A stretch of DNA of 64,000 nucleotides from JAVVEG01 sp041751425 (GCA_041751425.1 JBGSXL010000017.1:62001-126000); one strand, 5' to 3'; counted from the first letter of the stretch, positions 8,599-17,723 are shown. Notes: generated from the sequence alone by a model not told the origin. Program-made: numbers and translations.

Positions 8599-9669
8599 TC
8601 ACAGAGTAGCAGGCTGCAAGGCTCTCCACCAAGTTTCGTTGTCCAGATACCATTGCACCGTGCTGACCAGCCCGGACTCGAAAACCTCGACAGGGCGATA
8701 GCCAAGCTCAGCCATCACTTTCTCTGCATCAATGGCGTAGCGAGTGTCATGTCCGGGCCTGTCGGTGACAAACTCGATCAACGATGCTGCAGGTACTCTA
8801 CGAGCACAGGGGCTGTCAGGAAAGCGTTTTGCCAGTTCCGGGTGAGATACGAAAAGATTATCCACGATCTTGCATAGCAGTTTAACGGTATCAATATTAG
8901 CCCACTCGTTATTGCCGCCTATATTGTATGTCTCGCCTTTGCGACCACGATTGATGATCAGATCGATGCCACGACAATGATCATCGACGTATAACCAATC
9001 CCGGATCTGTTGGCCATCTCCATAGATTGGCAGCGCTTTACCATGCAGGATATTCAGCAGACACAGCGGCAACAGCTTCTCAGGAAACTGGAAAGGACCG
9101 TAATTATTCGAACAATTGCTGGTAGTGACTTTCAGTCCATACGTGTGGTGGTAGGCGCGCACCAGATGGTCGGACGATGCTTTGCTTGCCGCATAGGGTG
9201 AGTTGGGCGCATAAGGTGTAGTTTCGGAGAAGGGCGGATCATCAGCGCTCAGTGTGCCGTAAACCTCATCGGTGGAAACGTGATGAAAGTGATGTTTCTC
9301 CACAGCCTTCGCGCCCAGCCAGCATGTTTTAGCGGCCTTCAGTAAAGTATGCGTACCGACAATGTTGGTAGTGATGAAAGCATCAGGGCCGGTGATGGAA
9401 CGATCGACGTGACTTTCCGCTGCAAAGTGCACAATGGTGTCGATGCTGTGCTTATGTATCAGCAACTCCACCAATGCCTGATCGCAGATATCGCCTTCCA
9501 CAAAAGTGAAGTGATCACTGTCCTGAATGTCTTTCAGGCTGGCTTTGTTACCAGCATACGTCAAAGAGTCCAGTACCAGAATATTGTCTTGCGGATACGC
9601 CTGATGCCAATAGTAAACGAAGTTGGTGCCTATGAAGCCTGCACCGCCTGTTACGAGTAGATGTCGCAT
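8599..9669 (-). CDS. rfbB: dTDP-glucose 4,6-dehydratase
   Basis: A 356-residue short-chain dehydrogenase/reductase, the standard RfbB length. Visible motifs are the NAD-binding TGGAGFIGTNF at the N-terminus, HFAAESHVDRSI, the catalytic YAASKAS (Tyr-x-x-x-Lys) after VSTDEVYG, and RDWLYVDDHCRGI. It dehydrates dTDP-glucose to dTDP-4-keto-6-deoxyglucose, step two of dTDP-L-rhamnose synthesis. Start: ATG at 9669, with AGG 5 nt upstream, beginning directly at the Rossmann strand; an earlier in-frame ATG at 9735 would add 22 residues not found in the family. It is the last gene of the leftward rhamnose cluster, about 97 bp after rfbD. Confidence 0.95.
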   Translation of the reverse strand: MRHLLVTGGAGFIGTNFVYYWHQAYPQDNILVLDSLTYAGNKASLKDIQDSDHFTFVEGDICDQALVELLIHKHSIDTIVHFAAESHVDRSITGPDAFITTNIVGTHTLLKAAKTCWLGAKAVEKHHFHHVSTDEVYGTLSADDPPFSETTPYAPNSPYAASKASSDHLVRAYHHTYGLKVTTSNCSNNYGPFQFPEKLLPLCLLNILHGKALPIYGDGQQIRDWLYVDDHCRGIDLIINRGRKGETYNIGGNNEWANIDTVKLLCKIVDNLFVSHPELAKRFPDSPCARRVPAASLIEFVTDRPGHDTRYAIDAEKVMAELGYRPVEVFESGLVSTVQWYLDNETWWRALQPATL

Positions 9670-9765
9670 TTTACCTGTTTCCGAGCCGCCTTTTTTGGTG
9701 GGCGGTACTATACTCCACAGAACATGACCATTCAAATACAGTCCGGTAAAGTGGGTTAATTACAA

Positions 9766-10644
9766 TCAATCGGCTGCGCCGCTTTGCATTTTTTTCAAAC
9801 AATCGCGCAGTGGACTACGCCAGTGTACTGGCTGGCACCTCAATTCGGTAATCGCGCGGGATTTATCCAGTACGCTATAAACAGGACGGCGCGCCGCAAC
9901 GGGATAGTCCTTGCTGAGTATTGGTGTTACAGGTATGGCATCGTCCAGCATACCCAGTTGCAAAGCTTCTTCCTGAATGGCGATGGCAAAATCGTACCAG
10001 CTGGCAATTCCTGCATCGCTCCAATGGAACAACCCCACAGGACAAATCTGTACGGCGGATGTAATGCAGTCACTCAGTGTCTGTGTTGAACAAGGCGTCC
10101 CAATCTGATCAACAACCACAGAAATTTTCTCTCTCTCACGCATTAATCGCAACATCGTTTTAACAAAATTTTTGCCGTACGGGGAGTACAACCACGATGT
10201 TCGAATAATAGAAGAATTCTGTGGCAACAGCTCGTGAATTATGCGCTCACCTGCCAGCTTGCTTTTTCCATACACACTCAATGGGTCAGTGTCATCTTCT
10301 GTACCGTAAGGAGTATTCCTGGCGCCGTTGAACACAAAGTCAGTTGAAAGATGAAGCATATAACGTTCATTTTTCTGCACCCAGCGTGCGAGGTTTTCCG
10401 CGCCCTGCGCATTTACCGCAAACGCAGCTGCCGAATCATTTTCTGCAGCATCTACAGCAGTATACGCTGCAGCGTTGATTATAATTTCCGGTTGCAATTC
10501 GTCGAGTGCTGCCCTGACTTTTAGTGCGTCACATATATTCAGTTGTTTGCTGTCCAGTGCGATCAGATTACCTGACTTAACAAGCTCACTACGCGTCAGC
10601 GTTTCACCCAATTGTCCCTTCGATCCCAGTAGCACTATTTTCAT
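9766..10644 (-). CDS. rfbD: dTDP-4-dehydrorhamnose reductase
   Basis: A 292-residue RmlD-type reductase. It has the N-terminal MKIVLLGSKGQLGETL nucleotide-binding motif, INAAAYTAVDAAENDSAAAF, LSTDFVFNGA and the catalytic YGKSKLAGE. It reduces dTDP-4-keto-L-rhamnose with NAD(P)H to dTDP-L-rhamnose, the last step of the pathway. The start ATG overlaps the stop of rfbC by 4 nt (10641-10644), so the two are translationally coupled. Its length matches the family. Confidence 0.95.
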   Translation of the reverse strand: MKIVLLGSKGQLGETLTRSELVKSGNLIALDSKQLNICDALKVRAALDELQPEIIINAAAYTAVDAAENDSAAAFAVNAQGAENLARWVQKNERYMLHLSTDFVFNGARNTPYGTEDDTDPLSVYGKSKLAGERIIHELLPQNSSIIRTSWLYSPYGKNFVKTMLRLMREREKISVVVDQIGTPCSTQTLSDCITSAVQICPVGLFHWSDAGIASWYDFAIAIQEEALQLGMLDDAIPVTPILSKDYPVAARRPVYSVLDKSRAITELRCQPVHWRSPLRDCLKKMQSGAAD

Positions 10645-11189
10645 TCATACACCGCTGCTTCATTCAAACTCAAACCCAACCGATCTTTCTCGGACAATAC
10701 GGGTATTGCACCGGCGGACAGCGGCCAGTCAATGTTCAACTCTGGTGCATTCCAGCGTAGTGAATTTTCATCTTCAGGCGCGTAATAGTCTGTGCATTTG
10801 TACACTATTTCCGCACTGTCACTGAGGACCAGAAAACCATGTGCGAAACCGGGCGGCACCCACAATTGCCGATGATTCTCAGCAGACAGCGTCACGCCCA
10901 CCCATTGACCAAATGTTGGTGATTGTTTGCGCATATCCACAGCAACATCGAAAATTTCGCCAGCAATGACGCGGATCAGTTTTCCCTGCGGTTTCTGCAA
11001 TTGATAGTGCAAACCACGCAGAATATTTTTACCTGACTTGCTGTGATTGTCCTGCACGAATTGCAATCCTGGCGCGAATTCCTTAAACGTAGATTCACGC
11101 CAGGTTTCCATGAAAAAGCCACGGTGATCACCATGAACCGTAGGCTCCATAATTAGTACATCAGAAATTTCGGTAGGCGTTATTTTCAC
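10641..11189 (-). CDS. rfbC: dTDP-4-dehydrorhamnose 3,5-epimerase
   Basis: A 182-residue RmlC cupin. Diagnostic stretches are DHRGFFMETWRES, FVQDNHSKSGKNILRGLHYQ, GKLIRVIAGEIFDVAVDMR and WVPPGFAHGFLVLSDSAE, which carry the active-site histidine and aspartate residues of the family. It epimerises C3 and C5 of dTDP-4-keto-6-deoxyglucose. It lies 3 bp after rfbA and overlaps rfbD by 4 nt, within the leftward rhamnose operon. Confidence 0.95.
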   Translation of the reverse strand: MKITPTEISDVLIMEPTVHGDHRGFFMETWRESTFKEFAPGLQFVQDNHSKSGKNILRGLHYQLQKPQGKLIRVIAGEIFDVAVDMRKQSPTFGQWVGVTLSAENHRQLWVPPGFAHGFLVLSDSAEIVYKCTDYYAPEDENSLRWNAPELNIDWPLSAGAIPVLSEKDRLGLSLNEAAVYE

Positions 11190-11192
11190 CGC

Positions 11193-12065
11193 TTATCGGC
11201 CTTTCAGTAGTTTCAGCAGGTATTGTCCATAGCCACTTTTTTCCAATGGTTTAGCCAAAACGCGTAATTGCTCCGCGTCGATATAATTGAGGCTGTACGC
11301 AATCTCTTCCGGGCAGGCGATTTTCAAGCCTTGCCGTTCTTCCAATACGCGAATGAAGTTGGCAGCGTCCAGTAGTGATTGCACGGTGCCTGTATCCAAC
11401 CACGCAGTACCTCTGCTGAACAACTCTACCTGCAGATCACCACGTGCCAGATATGCTTTATTGACATCGGTGATCTCCAGCTCGCCCCGTGCCGAAGGCT
11501 TGATTGCTTTAGCTATCTGGATGACATCATTGTCGTACAGATATAAACCCGTCACGGCATAGTTGGATTTGGGATTCAGCGGTTTTTCTTCCAGATCTAT
11601 TGCCTTGTTGTTTTCATCCAGCGCCACAACGCCGTAGCGTTCCGGATCATCAACATAATAAGCAAAGACAGTAGCGCCTGTTTCCTGCGTTACGGCCGCT
11701 CGTAGTTTTTCTTCCAGCGTGTTGCCATAGAAAATATTGTCACCGAGTATCAGGCAGACATTATTGTCCCCAATAAATTCTTCGCCGATGAGAAACGCCT
11801 GCGCCAGGCCATCAGGGCTGGGTTGCTCGGCATAGCTTAAACTGATGCCCCAGCGCTTACCGTCACCGAGCAACTCGCGATACAGGGGCAGGTCTGCCGG
11901 GGTAGTGATTATCAGGATATCGCGTATACCCGCCTGCATCAGCGTACTCAGTGGGTAGTAGATCATGGGCTTGTCGTAGACAGGCATCAGTTGCTTACTG
12001 ACAGTAATAGTCATGGGATGCAGACGGCTACCGGTGCCTCCTGCCAGGATAATGCCTTTTGTCAT
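11193..12065 (-). CDS. rfbA: glucose-1-phosphate thymidylyltransferase
   Basis: A 290-residue RmlA nucleotidyltransferase. The signature GIILAGGTGSRLHPMT with the pyrophosphorylase motif is at the N-terminus, followed by VSKQLMPVYDKPMIYYPLST, LILGDNIFYG and the product-binding GTAWLDTGT. It couples glucose-1-phosphate to dTTP to make dTDP-glucose and is normally feedback-inhibited by dTDP-rhamnose. It is the first of the four rhamnose genes and is separated by 12 bp from the upstream epimerase gene. Confidence 0.96.
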   Translation of the reverse strand: MTKGIILAGGTGSRLHPMTITVSKQLMPVYDKPMIYYPLSTLMQAGIRDILIITTPADLPLYRELLGDGKRWGISLSYAEQPSPDGLAQAFLIGEEFIGDNNVCLILGDNIFYGNTLEEKLRAAVTQETGATVFAYYVDDPERYGVVALDENNKAIDLEEKPLNPKSNYAVTGLYLYDNDVIQIAKAIKPSARGELEITDVNKAYLARGDLQVELFSRGTAWLDTGTVQSLLDAANFIRVLEERQGLKIACPEEIAYSLNYIDAEQLRVLAKPLEKSGYGQYLLKLLKGR

Positions 12066-12077
12066 GCTGTTGGTCTC

Positions 12078-13109
12078 TCAAGAATTAGTGATCATCTGAG
12101 CTGCCCGCAGAATCTGTGGTAACTCAGTAAAAAATGATGCTTGCGGAGTATACCCCAACTCGTGGGAAATTTTTTCATTTGAGTGCAGGCTATTGCCGGT
12201 TAATGTTCTGTAGGATTGCAGTCCCGGCAGATTGCGGCGTGGAAACAAGCGCGCAACGATCTCTGCCTGCCATGCCACTGCATGTAGCAACCAATCCGGG
12301 GAAGTCCAATTGGGTTGACTTCGGTGCAAAGCTTTACGGATTGCCCGTTCCAACTCCTGCATGCTGTATGCAATTCCATCTGTCACCGTATAGGTCATGC
12401 CGTTTGCCTGCGGTAACCGTGCCGCCAGGATAGCGGCCTGACAAAGATCCTCCACGCCGACCAGTGAGATTCTGTTTGGCGAATCCGGCAGGGGGGGAAA
12501 TAACCCTTTGTTTATCAGTTTGATCATGCTCATGAGATTACCTTTCATACCCGGGCCGTAGACATTGACCGGGCGCAGGCAACACACCTCGATGCGCTGT
12601 TTCTGCATGGCCTGCAGCAACAGTTCCTCGGCTTCGCGTTTGGAGTCTCCATACACACTCCGCGCTTGCGCATTCTCGTCAGCCAGGCTGCTGCTGAAAT
12701 ACACTATACGCTTTACACCTTGCCTTTCCGCTGCTGCCAAAAGTTGAGCTGTCCCGTGCACATTGATGCGATAGACGTCCTCTCGGCTGGTGTGATTGAC
12801 ATGCGTGTGTGCAGCCAGATGAAACACCGTGTCGACGCCAGTACAGGCAGCATCGAGAACAGCAGAGTTTTGCAGCGAGCCACAATACGCATGGTTGCTA
12901 TTCGCGGCTGCGTCGCTAAGCTGCCCGCGATGCAGCAATATCTTGATTTTATATTTATTCGGCTGCAATGCCTGCGGCTGTTGTAACTGTCGCATCAAAA
13001 CCCTGCCAATGAACCCGGTGGCACCAGTTACCAGCACGGTGCCGCCTGCAGCAACGGCTGCTTCAAGCCGGTCTGTGCTGTTGCCCGCTACCATAGCCGC
13101 CATCCCCAT
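12078..13109 (-). CDS. NAD-dependent epimerase/dehydratase (nucleotide-sugar modifying)
   Basis: A 343-residue extended SDR protein. After about 20 residues rich in Ala and Gly comes the nucleotide-binding motif VLVTGATGFIGRVLMRQL, then VFHLAAHTHVNHT, a YFSSSLADEN strand, YGDSKREAE (catalytic Tyr-x-x-x-Lys) and CLRPVNVYGPGMKGN. It resembles UDP-glucose 4-epimerase-like enzymes and those acting with undecaprenyl-sugar biosynthesis, but substrate specificity cannot be read from sequence. Its 5' end overlaps the upstream glycosyltransferase by 22 bp, suggesting coupled translation; later ATG codons at 13103 and 13094 are alternative starts. It lies in the same leftward unit as the rhamnose genes. 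Confidence 0.82.
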   Translation of the reverse strand: MGMAAMVAGNSTDRLEAAVAAGGTVLVTGATGFIGRVLMRQLQQPQALQPNKYKIKILLHRGQLSDAAANSNHAYCGSLQNSAVLDAACTGVDTVFHLAAHTHVNHTSREDVYRINVHGTAQLLAAAERQGVKRIVYFSSSLADENAQARSVYGDSKREAEELLLQAMQKQRIEVCCLRPVNVYGPGMKGNLMSMIKLINKGLFPPLPDSPNRISLVGVEDLCQAAILAARLPQANGMTYTVTDGIAYSMQELERAIRKALHRSQPNWTSPDWLLHAVAWQAEIVARLFPRRNLPGLQSYRTLTGNSLHSNEKISHELGYTPQASFFTELPQILRAAQMITNS

Positions 13110-13921
13110 TTGTTGAAGAAGCGGACTCCCGATCTCATGAACAGGCGAATGTGGCGCCAGCCCTTGCGAGCGCTGAAACCGCCCAGATGCACTATTTGCA
13201 TCGTTGGCAAAAAGGCCAATGAACCATTCTTTGCTGCGCGCATCGACAGATCAAAATCTTCAAAGTACAGGAAGTAGCCCGGATCAAAACCATGCAGCTG
13301 GTGCAAACACCGCGTGCGAAACAACATGAAGCAGCCGCTGATAAGGGGAATGTCCCGGGTCGGCTCTGCGTGGGAGAGGTCCTGCATCTCATAGTCTGCC
13401 AAACGCTTACTGCACCGTTTGCGCAATGTCTGCGGCGCAAAGCCGCGCAATAACAGATCCAGCACGGCAGGGTAACGCTTACACAGATACTGACGTTTTC
13501 CTTCACCATCAGTCACCAATGGACTGACAGCGCTGATATCGACATTGGTTTTTAAATAGCTGATGCCTGCCTGCAACGAGTCGGGGGAAAGTGTCACATC
13601 GGGGTTCAAGATCAAATGGAAATCGCTTTCGGCAGCAGCGATAGCAATATTGTGAGCGGCACCAAAACCAATATTGGCACCTGTGGCCTGCACATAAAAA
13701 GTCAGCGTATCCGCGTGCTGCAAACTTGCAACCATAGCAGTGGTTTGCACCAGACTGTCATCATTACAAAGGATAGATACGTGCGCGTAGGTGATTAACT
13801 GCTGTTGCACTGCGCGGTCGACGGCTACGCACAATGAGCGCAGAGTGTTCTGCAGAACCGCTGAATCAGAGTGATACACCACGATAGCGGCAGTCAGCGC
13901 TGAAGTTACGTTGTTGGGCAC
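13088..13921 (-). CDS. GT2 family glycosyltransferase, rhamnosyltransferase-like
   Basis: A 277-residue GT-A fold enzyme. Motifs seen are AAIVVYHSDSAVLQNTL at the N-terminus, GANIGFGAAHNIAI, the metal/nucleotide site LILNPDVTL, and GYFLYFEDFDLSMRAAKNG with the catalytic-base region EDFDLS near the C-terminus. This set is typical of WbbL-like rhamnosyltransferases, which fits the dTDP-rhamnose genes just downstream; the acceptor is unknown. Start codon is GTG at 13921. It is the only glycosyltransferase in the locus, so the rest of the polysaccharide machinery must be elsewhere. It overlaps the next gene by 22 bp. Confidence 0.85.
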   Translation of the reverse strand: MPNNVTSALTAAIVVYHSDSAVLQNTLRSLCVAVDRAVQQQLITYAHVSILCNDDSLVQTTAMVASLQHADTLTFYVQATGANIGFGAAHNIAIAAAESDFHLILNPDVTLSPDSLQAGISYLKTNVDISAVSPLVTDGEGKRQYLCKRYPAVLDLLLRGFAPQTLRKRCSKRLADYEMQDLSHAEPTRDIPLISGCFMLFRTRCLHQLHGFDPGYFLYFEDFDLSMRAAKNGSLAFLPTMQIVHLGGFSARKGWRHIRLFMRSGVRFFNKWGWRLW

Positions 13922-13939
13922 AATCCGGCGTGACGCCTC

Positions 13940-14659
13940 TTATTGTTGTACTAGTCGGTCACCGAAGGGGGTGCGCACCAGACGCATGCCTTCAGGCACA
14001 TCGGCAGGGTCTATGCGACGCATCTGGAAGCGCTGGCTGTCTGCGCGGCGATTGACGACATCTTCAGGCACTTCATTATTCGCTGCGGCGCGTAAGGCTG
14101 CGGCAAAGGGGTTGCTTGCATCCTGAGCAGCAGTGCCGTTTTCACTTACAGCACCTTCGGCAGCATTGCTTTCATCAGACTGGTTATTGCGATTACGGTC
14201 GACGACTATCACGGGAGCCGCCGTTGCCAAACTCAATGAGGCTGTATTCTGATTTTCGCAACTGACTCCTCGATCAGCAAACTCCACGCAATCCACACTT
14301 GCGGGCAGAGTTACGGACACTTTGCGGGTCTGCGAATTGTCCAATAGGTAACCACCGTAACCCGGAATAGGCATGGTGCTGTCCGGGGCGCCTGTGACTA
14401 CCAGTAGTTCACCACTGCGAGTGCGCAAGGTCGTTTTGACTTTATTACCAATTCGGCTTGATCCAACCAGCGTGAATTCGGGTTCGGTTATAGAGGCAGA
14501 GGCGTATGCACCCGGTCGCATCACAGGGTTGTTTGCTGTATCCGCGTTATCCAGCGGCTCGAACAGACTCAAGTCCTGAGCAACTGCCTGCCCGGTGCAA
14601 AGCAGAAGAAAGGCAGCGCTCGCTCCAATCAATCTGTTACCCAATCTTGTGAATCTCAT
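13940..14659 (-). CDS. exported protein of unknown function
   Basis: A 239-residue protein with a signal peptide or N-terminal anchor (residues 1-27, RLIGASAAFLLLCTGQAVAQ). A beta-rich region at about 50-145 (EPEFTLVGSSRIGNKVKT, SGELLVVTGA, RKVSVTLPASVDCVEF, GVSCEN, with two cysteines that could form a disulfide) is followed by a low-complexity Asn/Ala-rich linker and a C-terminal basic segment ending in PADVPEGMRLVRTPFGDRLVQ. I do not recognise the family. It sits between the glycosyltransferase and the PIG-L gene in the same orientation. The small beta domain after a membrane-proximal N-terminus is loosely reminiscent of the periplasmic domain of GspC/PilP proteins, but no diagnostic motif proves this. 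Confidence 0.6.
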   Translation of the reverse strand: MRFTRLGNRLIGASAAFLLLCTGQAVAQDLSLFEPLDNADTANNPVMRPGAYASASITEPEFTLVGSSRIGNKVKTTLRTRSGELLVVTGAPDSTMPIPGYGGYLLDNSQTRKVSVTLPASVDCVEFADRGVSCENQNTASLSLATAAPVIVVDRNRNNQSDESNAAEGAVSENGTAAQDASNPFAAALRAAANNEVPEDVVNRRADSQRFQMRRIDPADVPEGMRLVRTPFGDRLVQQ

Positions 14660-14715
14660 CAGCTTTTAACTCTCTTTTCAAATTTTGCATTTGTGTCGCA
14701 CTGTTTTAGCAGAAC

Positions 14716-15450
14716 CTACCAGTACAGATCAAGTAACGACTGTGTTGCGTCCCGCAGCGACCGCGAGTAGGACTCGGGTGTATAGCGGCAGAAGCCTTCC
14801 GCATGTGTGATAGTTGGCGCCAGCGTAAACGTGCGCGCCGTATCCAAGGCCAACACCAGTTCCTGATAATTATTCTGTGAGTTCTGACTACAATAGACCG
14901 CCATCGCCCGCTCTTTCTGTGAACGCTGGGCAGAAATGTCGATCAGACAGTTTATAGGGCTCTGCACGCTTATCTCATAGCCAAAGGCCGTAGGCAGCGA
15001 TTCTGCAGATTCCAGACTGATTGCCTGTAGCGCCCGCCATACCAACTGCGCTGTAACTCGATGATCGGGATGCAGTTCCAGTGCAGCCGGAAAGAAGACA
15101 GAACTGGGGCGCAGCGCAGCAATAGTCGCCTTTATCTTGCCAACCAAACGGTCGCTCACCGCCAACTCGCGGTCTTTCTCAGTCCAGCAGGTGAGTGATT
15201 TCGCTCCCAGTAGATCGGCAGCTTCATGCACTTCTCCCCGACGTATGGCGACCAGATCTGCAGCATTGCCACCCAAAGCTCCGTCCGTCAGCACGATGAT
15301 GTGGGTTTCAATATGCTCAGCACGCGCACGCAACAAGCTGCCACCCATGCCAAAGGTTTCATCATCCGCATGGGGTGCGAACACCAACCATGGGCCTGCA
15401 GGCAGCTTTGCGGCCTCGAACGGCACTAAAAAGTGTTCCGGGTTAACCAT
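14716..15450 (-). CDS. PIG-L/LmbE family N-acetylglucosaminyl deacetylase-like protein
   Basis: A 244-residue protein with the zinc-binding PIG-L signature: FAPHADDETFGMGG near residues 24-37 (His and paired Asp) and the distal ELHPDHRVTAQLVW with the third histidine. The family removes acetyl groups from GlcNAc-containing glycolipids or other amide substrates. Its place beside the glycosyltransferase and rhamnose genes suggests it deacetylates a sugar of the surface polysaccharide or its lipid carrier, which is inference. It is the first gene of the leftward polysaccharide unit, divergent from the ABC exporter at 15689; the 238 bp between them should hold both promoters. Confidence 0.85.
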   Translation of the reverse strand: MVNPEHFLVPFEAAKLPAGPWLVFAPHADDETFGMGGSLLRARAEHIETHIIVLTDGALGGNAADLVAIRRGEVHEAADLLGAKSLTCWTEKDRELAVSDRLVGKIKATIAALRPSSVFFPAALELHPDHRVTAQLVWRALQAISLESAESLPTAFGYEISVQSPINCLIDISAQRSQKERAMAVYCSQNSQNNYQELVLALDTARTFTLAPTITHAEGFCRYTPESYSRSLRDATQSLLDLYW

Positions 15451-15688
15451 GGTTCAAGCGAGTTCCTTTTCTATTGCTAATTTCTATGAGTCCCTTATAC
15501 GCGGGTTCATGGACTATTAGTCGTTTATTGTGCGTTTTAGTTTGCTGTATCAGCAGAATTACTGCCCTTGCAGTACCCGTATTGTAGAGCGAGCGAGCTT
15601 TAATTTTTAGTGTTTTCACCGGTTTCGTGGTTAAATCCGCAGCCATGAACACTGTGATGGGAACGGCTCTCGCTCAGACCATCGAAGC

Positions 15689-16504
15689 ATGGGAATAAGT
15701 ATGTTTTTTTCGCTTTTGCGGCAATGGATTCAGGCGCCTTTCAGTAACTATCGCCTCACGCATAATTTTGCCCGCCAGGACTTTACCGGACAGTTTGCAG
15801 GCTCGCTGGGCGGTGTCGTCTGGTTATTCGTTACACCAATCGTCAACATTCTGATCTACTCTTTCGTGTTCAATGTTGTATTCCGTGCTCCTATTCCAGC
15901 GGAGTTTGGCGATGTTTCCTTTGTTATTTTTCTGATGATAGGGTATTTGCCCTGGTTTGCTTTTGCAGATGCCATCGGCCGCTCCAGCACTCTTTTATTG
16001 GACAAAGCTCCATTGATAACCAAGGTAATGTTTCCGGTGCAGATTATTCCAGTGGTCGGGACATTGGTCCCGTATATGGTGCATTGCATCGGTCTGTTTT
16101 TGTTTCTGGCTTATCTGGCGCTAGGAGGCTATTTCAATTTGATGTGGCTGTTTTTTCCGTTGGTTCTGCTTCTGCAGTTCATGTTTACTATGGGGCTGGT
16201 TGCGATTCTGTCCGCGCTTTGCGTTTTCCTACGCGACATCCAGCAGATGGTAACGCTAACTCTGACCGCCTGGTTTTTCCTGACGCCGATCATTTATCCT
16301 ATTTCATTGATACCAGCGGATTATCAATCTCTACTGGTATTGAACCCGATGCATAATTTTGTGCAGTTCTATCGTGAGTTGATTCTGTTGGGCGAGTTCT
16401 CCATGAGCAGTTTCCAGATTATCCTGCCGGTGTCATTGTTCACTTATCTCTTCGGTGGTTGGATTTTCATGAGGATAAAACATACCTTCGGAGACGTTCT
16501 GTAA
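15689..16504 (+). CDS. wzm: ABC-2 type polysaccharide export permease (Wzm/TagG-like)
   Basis: A 271-residue integral membrane protein with six predicted hydrophobic segments and the ABC-2 membrane signature (QFAGSLGGVVWLFVTPIVN near the N-terminus, FFLTPIIYPISLIP and the LNPMHNFVQFYRELI stretch in the C-terminal half). Together with the ATPase immediately downstream (stop of this gene and start of the next adjacent at 16504/16505) it forms the channel that exports undecaprenyl-linked O-antigen or capsule across the inner membrane. Family length is 255-275 residues. It is divergent from the PIG-L gene. Confidence 0.9.
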   Translation: MGISMFFSLLRQWIQAPFSNYRLTHNFARQDFTGQFAGSLGGVVWLFVTPIVNILIYSFVFNVVFRAPIPAEFGDVSFVIFLMIGYLPWFAFADAIGRSSTLLLDKAPLITKVMFPVQIIPVVGTLVPYMVHCIGLFLFLAYLALGGYFNLMWLFFPLVLLLQFMFTMGLVAILSALCVFLRDIQQMVTLTLTAWFFLTPIIYPISLIPADYQSLLVLNPMHNFVQFYRELILLGEFSMSSFQIILPVSLFTYLFGGWIFMRIKHTFGDVL

Positions 16505-17704
16505 ATGCACAGCATCTCGGTTGAGAATATTCACAAGGATTTCAAGATTTATGCGCGTCCACAGGACAGGCTGCGTGAACTGATCCTGCGCAAACCGCGA
16601 CACAAACTATTTCACGTGCTGCAGGATATTTCCTTCTCTGTATTGGAAGGAAAGAGCCTTGGCATCATCGGTGACAACGGTGCTGGCAAATCCACCTTGT
16701 TGAAGTTGCTGGTGGGCACTTTACAACCTACCAGTGGCCACATTGCCATTCATGGACAGGTAGCTGCCTTACTCGAACTTGGCGCAGGTTTTCATCCCGA
16801 GTTCAGCGGTCGGCGCAATATATATTTGAATGCGTCGTTGTTGGGTGTTCCCGACGACAATATCGCCGAGCTGGAAAATGAGATCATCGAATTCTCGGAA
16901 CTGCGTGAATTTATCGATCGTCCTGTCAAAACATATTCCTCAGGCATGTATGTGCGGCTCGCTTTCTCCATAGCGACCATGGTGCGTCCGGACGTGCTGG
17001 TCATTGATGAAGCATTGTCAGTTGGCGATATCGCTTTCCAGAAAAAATGTATTCACCGAATGAATGAGTTTCGCGAACAGCAAAAAACCATGGTGTTCTG
17101 CAGCCACTCTATGTATCACGTGCAGGAATTGTGCGACACCGCCATCTGGCTGGAACGCGGACGCATTCGAGAGATCGGTGACAGCGAACAGGTGGTAGGC
17201 CACTACGAAGATTTCTGCAGCGGCAAAGCGGACTATCAGCATGAGCCCGATGAAGTACACCTGGCGGATGAGCGCGAGAAGAAAGACTGTCGAATCATTT
17301 CGACTCTCGTAAAAGATCTGGACGGCAACGAAGTAGAAGAGATCGATGCGTTGCAGGATATTATTATCGAAACCCGCATTGAAATTTTAACTGACGCAAT
17401 GGAATGCAATTTTGGTTTCGCTTTTATGCGTAATGTCGGCGATGTTACCTCATCCTATCTGACTACGGACCTGCGCGATATCTGCAAGGGGCCGTTTCAA
17501 AAGGGGGAATTGCTCACCGCGCAGATTCGCGTAGATGCGATGCCGATGCGCGTGGGAACATTCTATGTGCTTGGCGGCGTGGCCGACAAAACAGGTTTGT
17601 TATGGTATGAAACCAAGTTGAGCAAGCAGATCACGTTAAAGCCCAATAAAGGTGTAGGGCCATTGATCATGCGTGCTAATTGGTCATTGCTGCGTGGGGG
17701 TTGA
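16505..17704 (+). CDS. wzt: ABC polysaccharide exporter ATPase with carbohydrate-binding C-domain (Wzt-like)
   Basis: A 399-residue protein. The nucleotide-binding domain (1-240) shows Walker A GDNGAGKSTLL, a signature helix with YSSGMYVRLAFSIA, Walker B VLVIDEALSVGD and the switch histidine CSHSM. From about 255 to the end there is a beta-rich extension of about 140 residues. In O8/O9a-type systems such a Wzt C-terminal domain binds the modified end of the finished glycan and selects chains for export. Its presence suggests that this glycan carries a terminal modification. Coupled to wzm; convergent with gspK 20 bp downstream, with no obvious hairpin between. Confidence 0.9.
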   Translation: MHSISVENIHKDFKIYARPQDRLRELILRKPRHKLFHVLQDISFSVLEGKSLGIIGDNGAGKSTLLKLLVGTLQPTSGHIAIHGQVAALLELGAGFHPEFSGRRNIYLNASLLGVPDDNIAELENEIIEFSELREFIDRPVKTYSSGMYVRLAFSIATMVRPDVLVIDEALSVGDIAFQKKCIHRMNEFREQQKTMVFCSHSMYHVQELCDTAIWLERGRIREIGDSEQVVGHYEDFCSGKADYQHEPDEVHLADEREKKDCRIISTLVKDLDGNEVEEIDALQDIIIETRIEILTDAMECNFGFAFMRNVGDVTSSYLTTDLRDICKGPFQKGELLTAQIRVDAMPMRVGTFYVLGGVADKTGLLWYETKLSKQITLKPNKGVGPLIMRANWSLLRGG

Positions 17705-17723
17705 ATTTCATTTGGCTCGTGCG

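Noticed and set aside
15443..15652. A 69-codon minus-strand frame upstream of the PIG-L gene
   Set aside because: It lies in the divergent promoter interval and overlaps the PIG-L start; no domain or good binding site.
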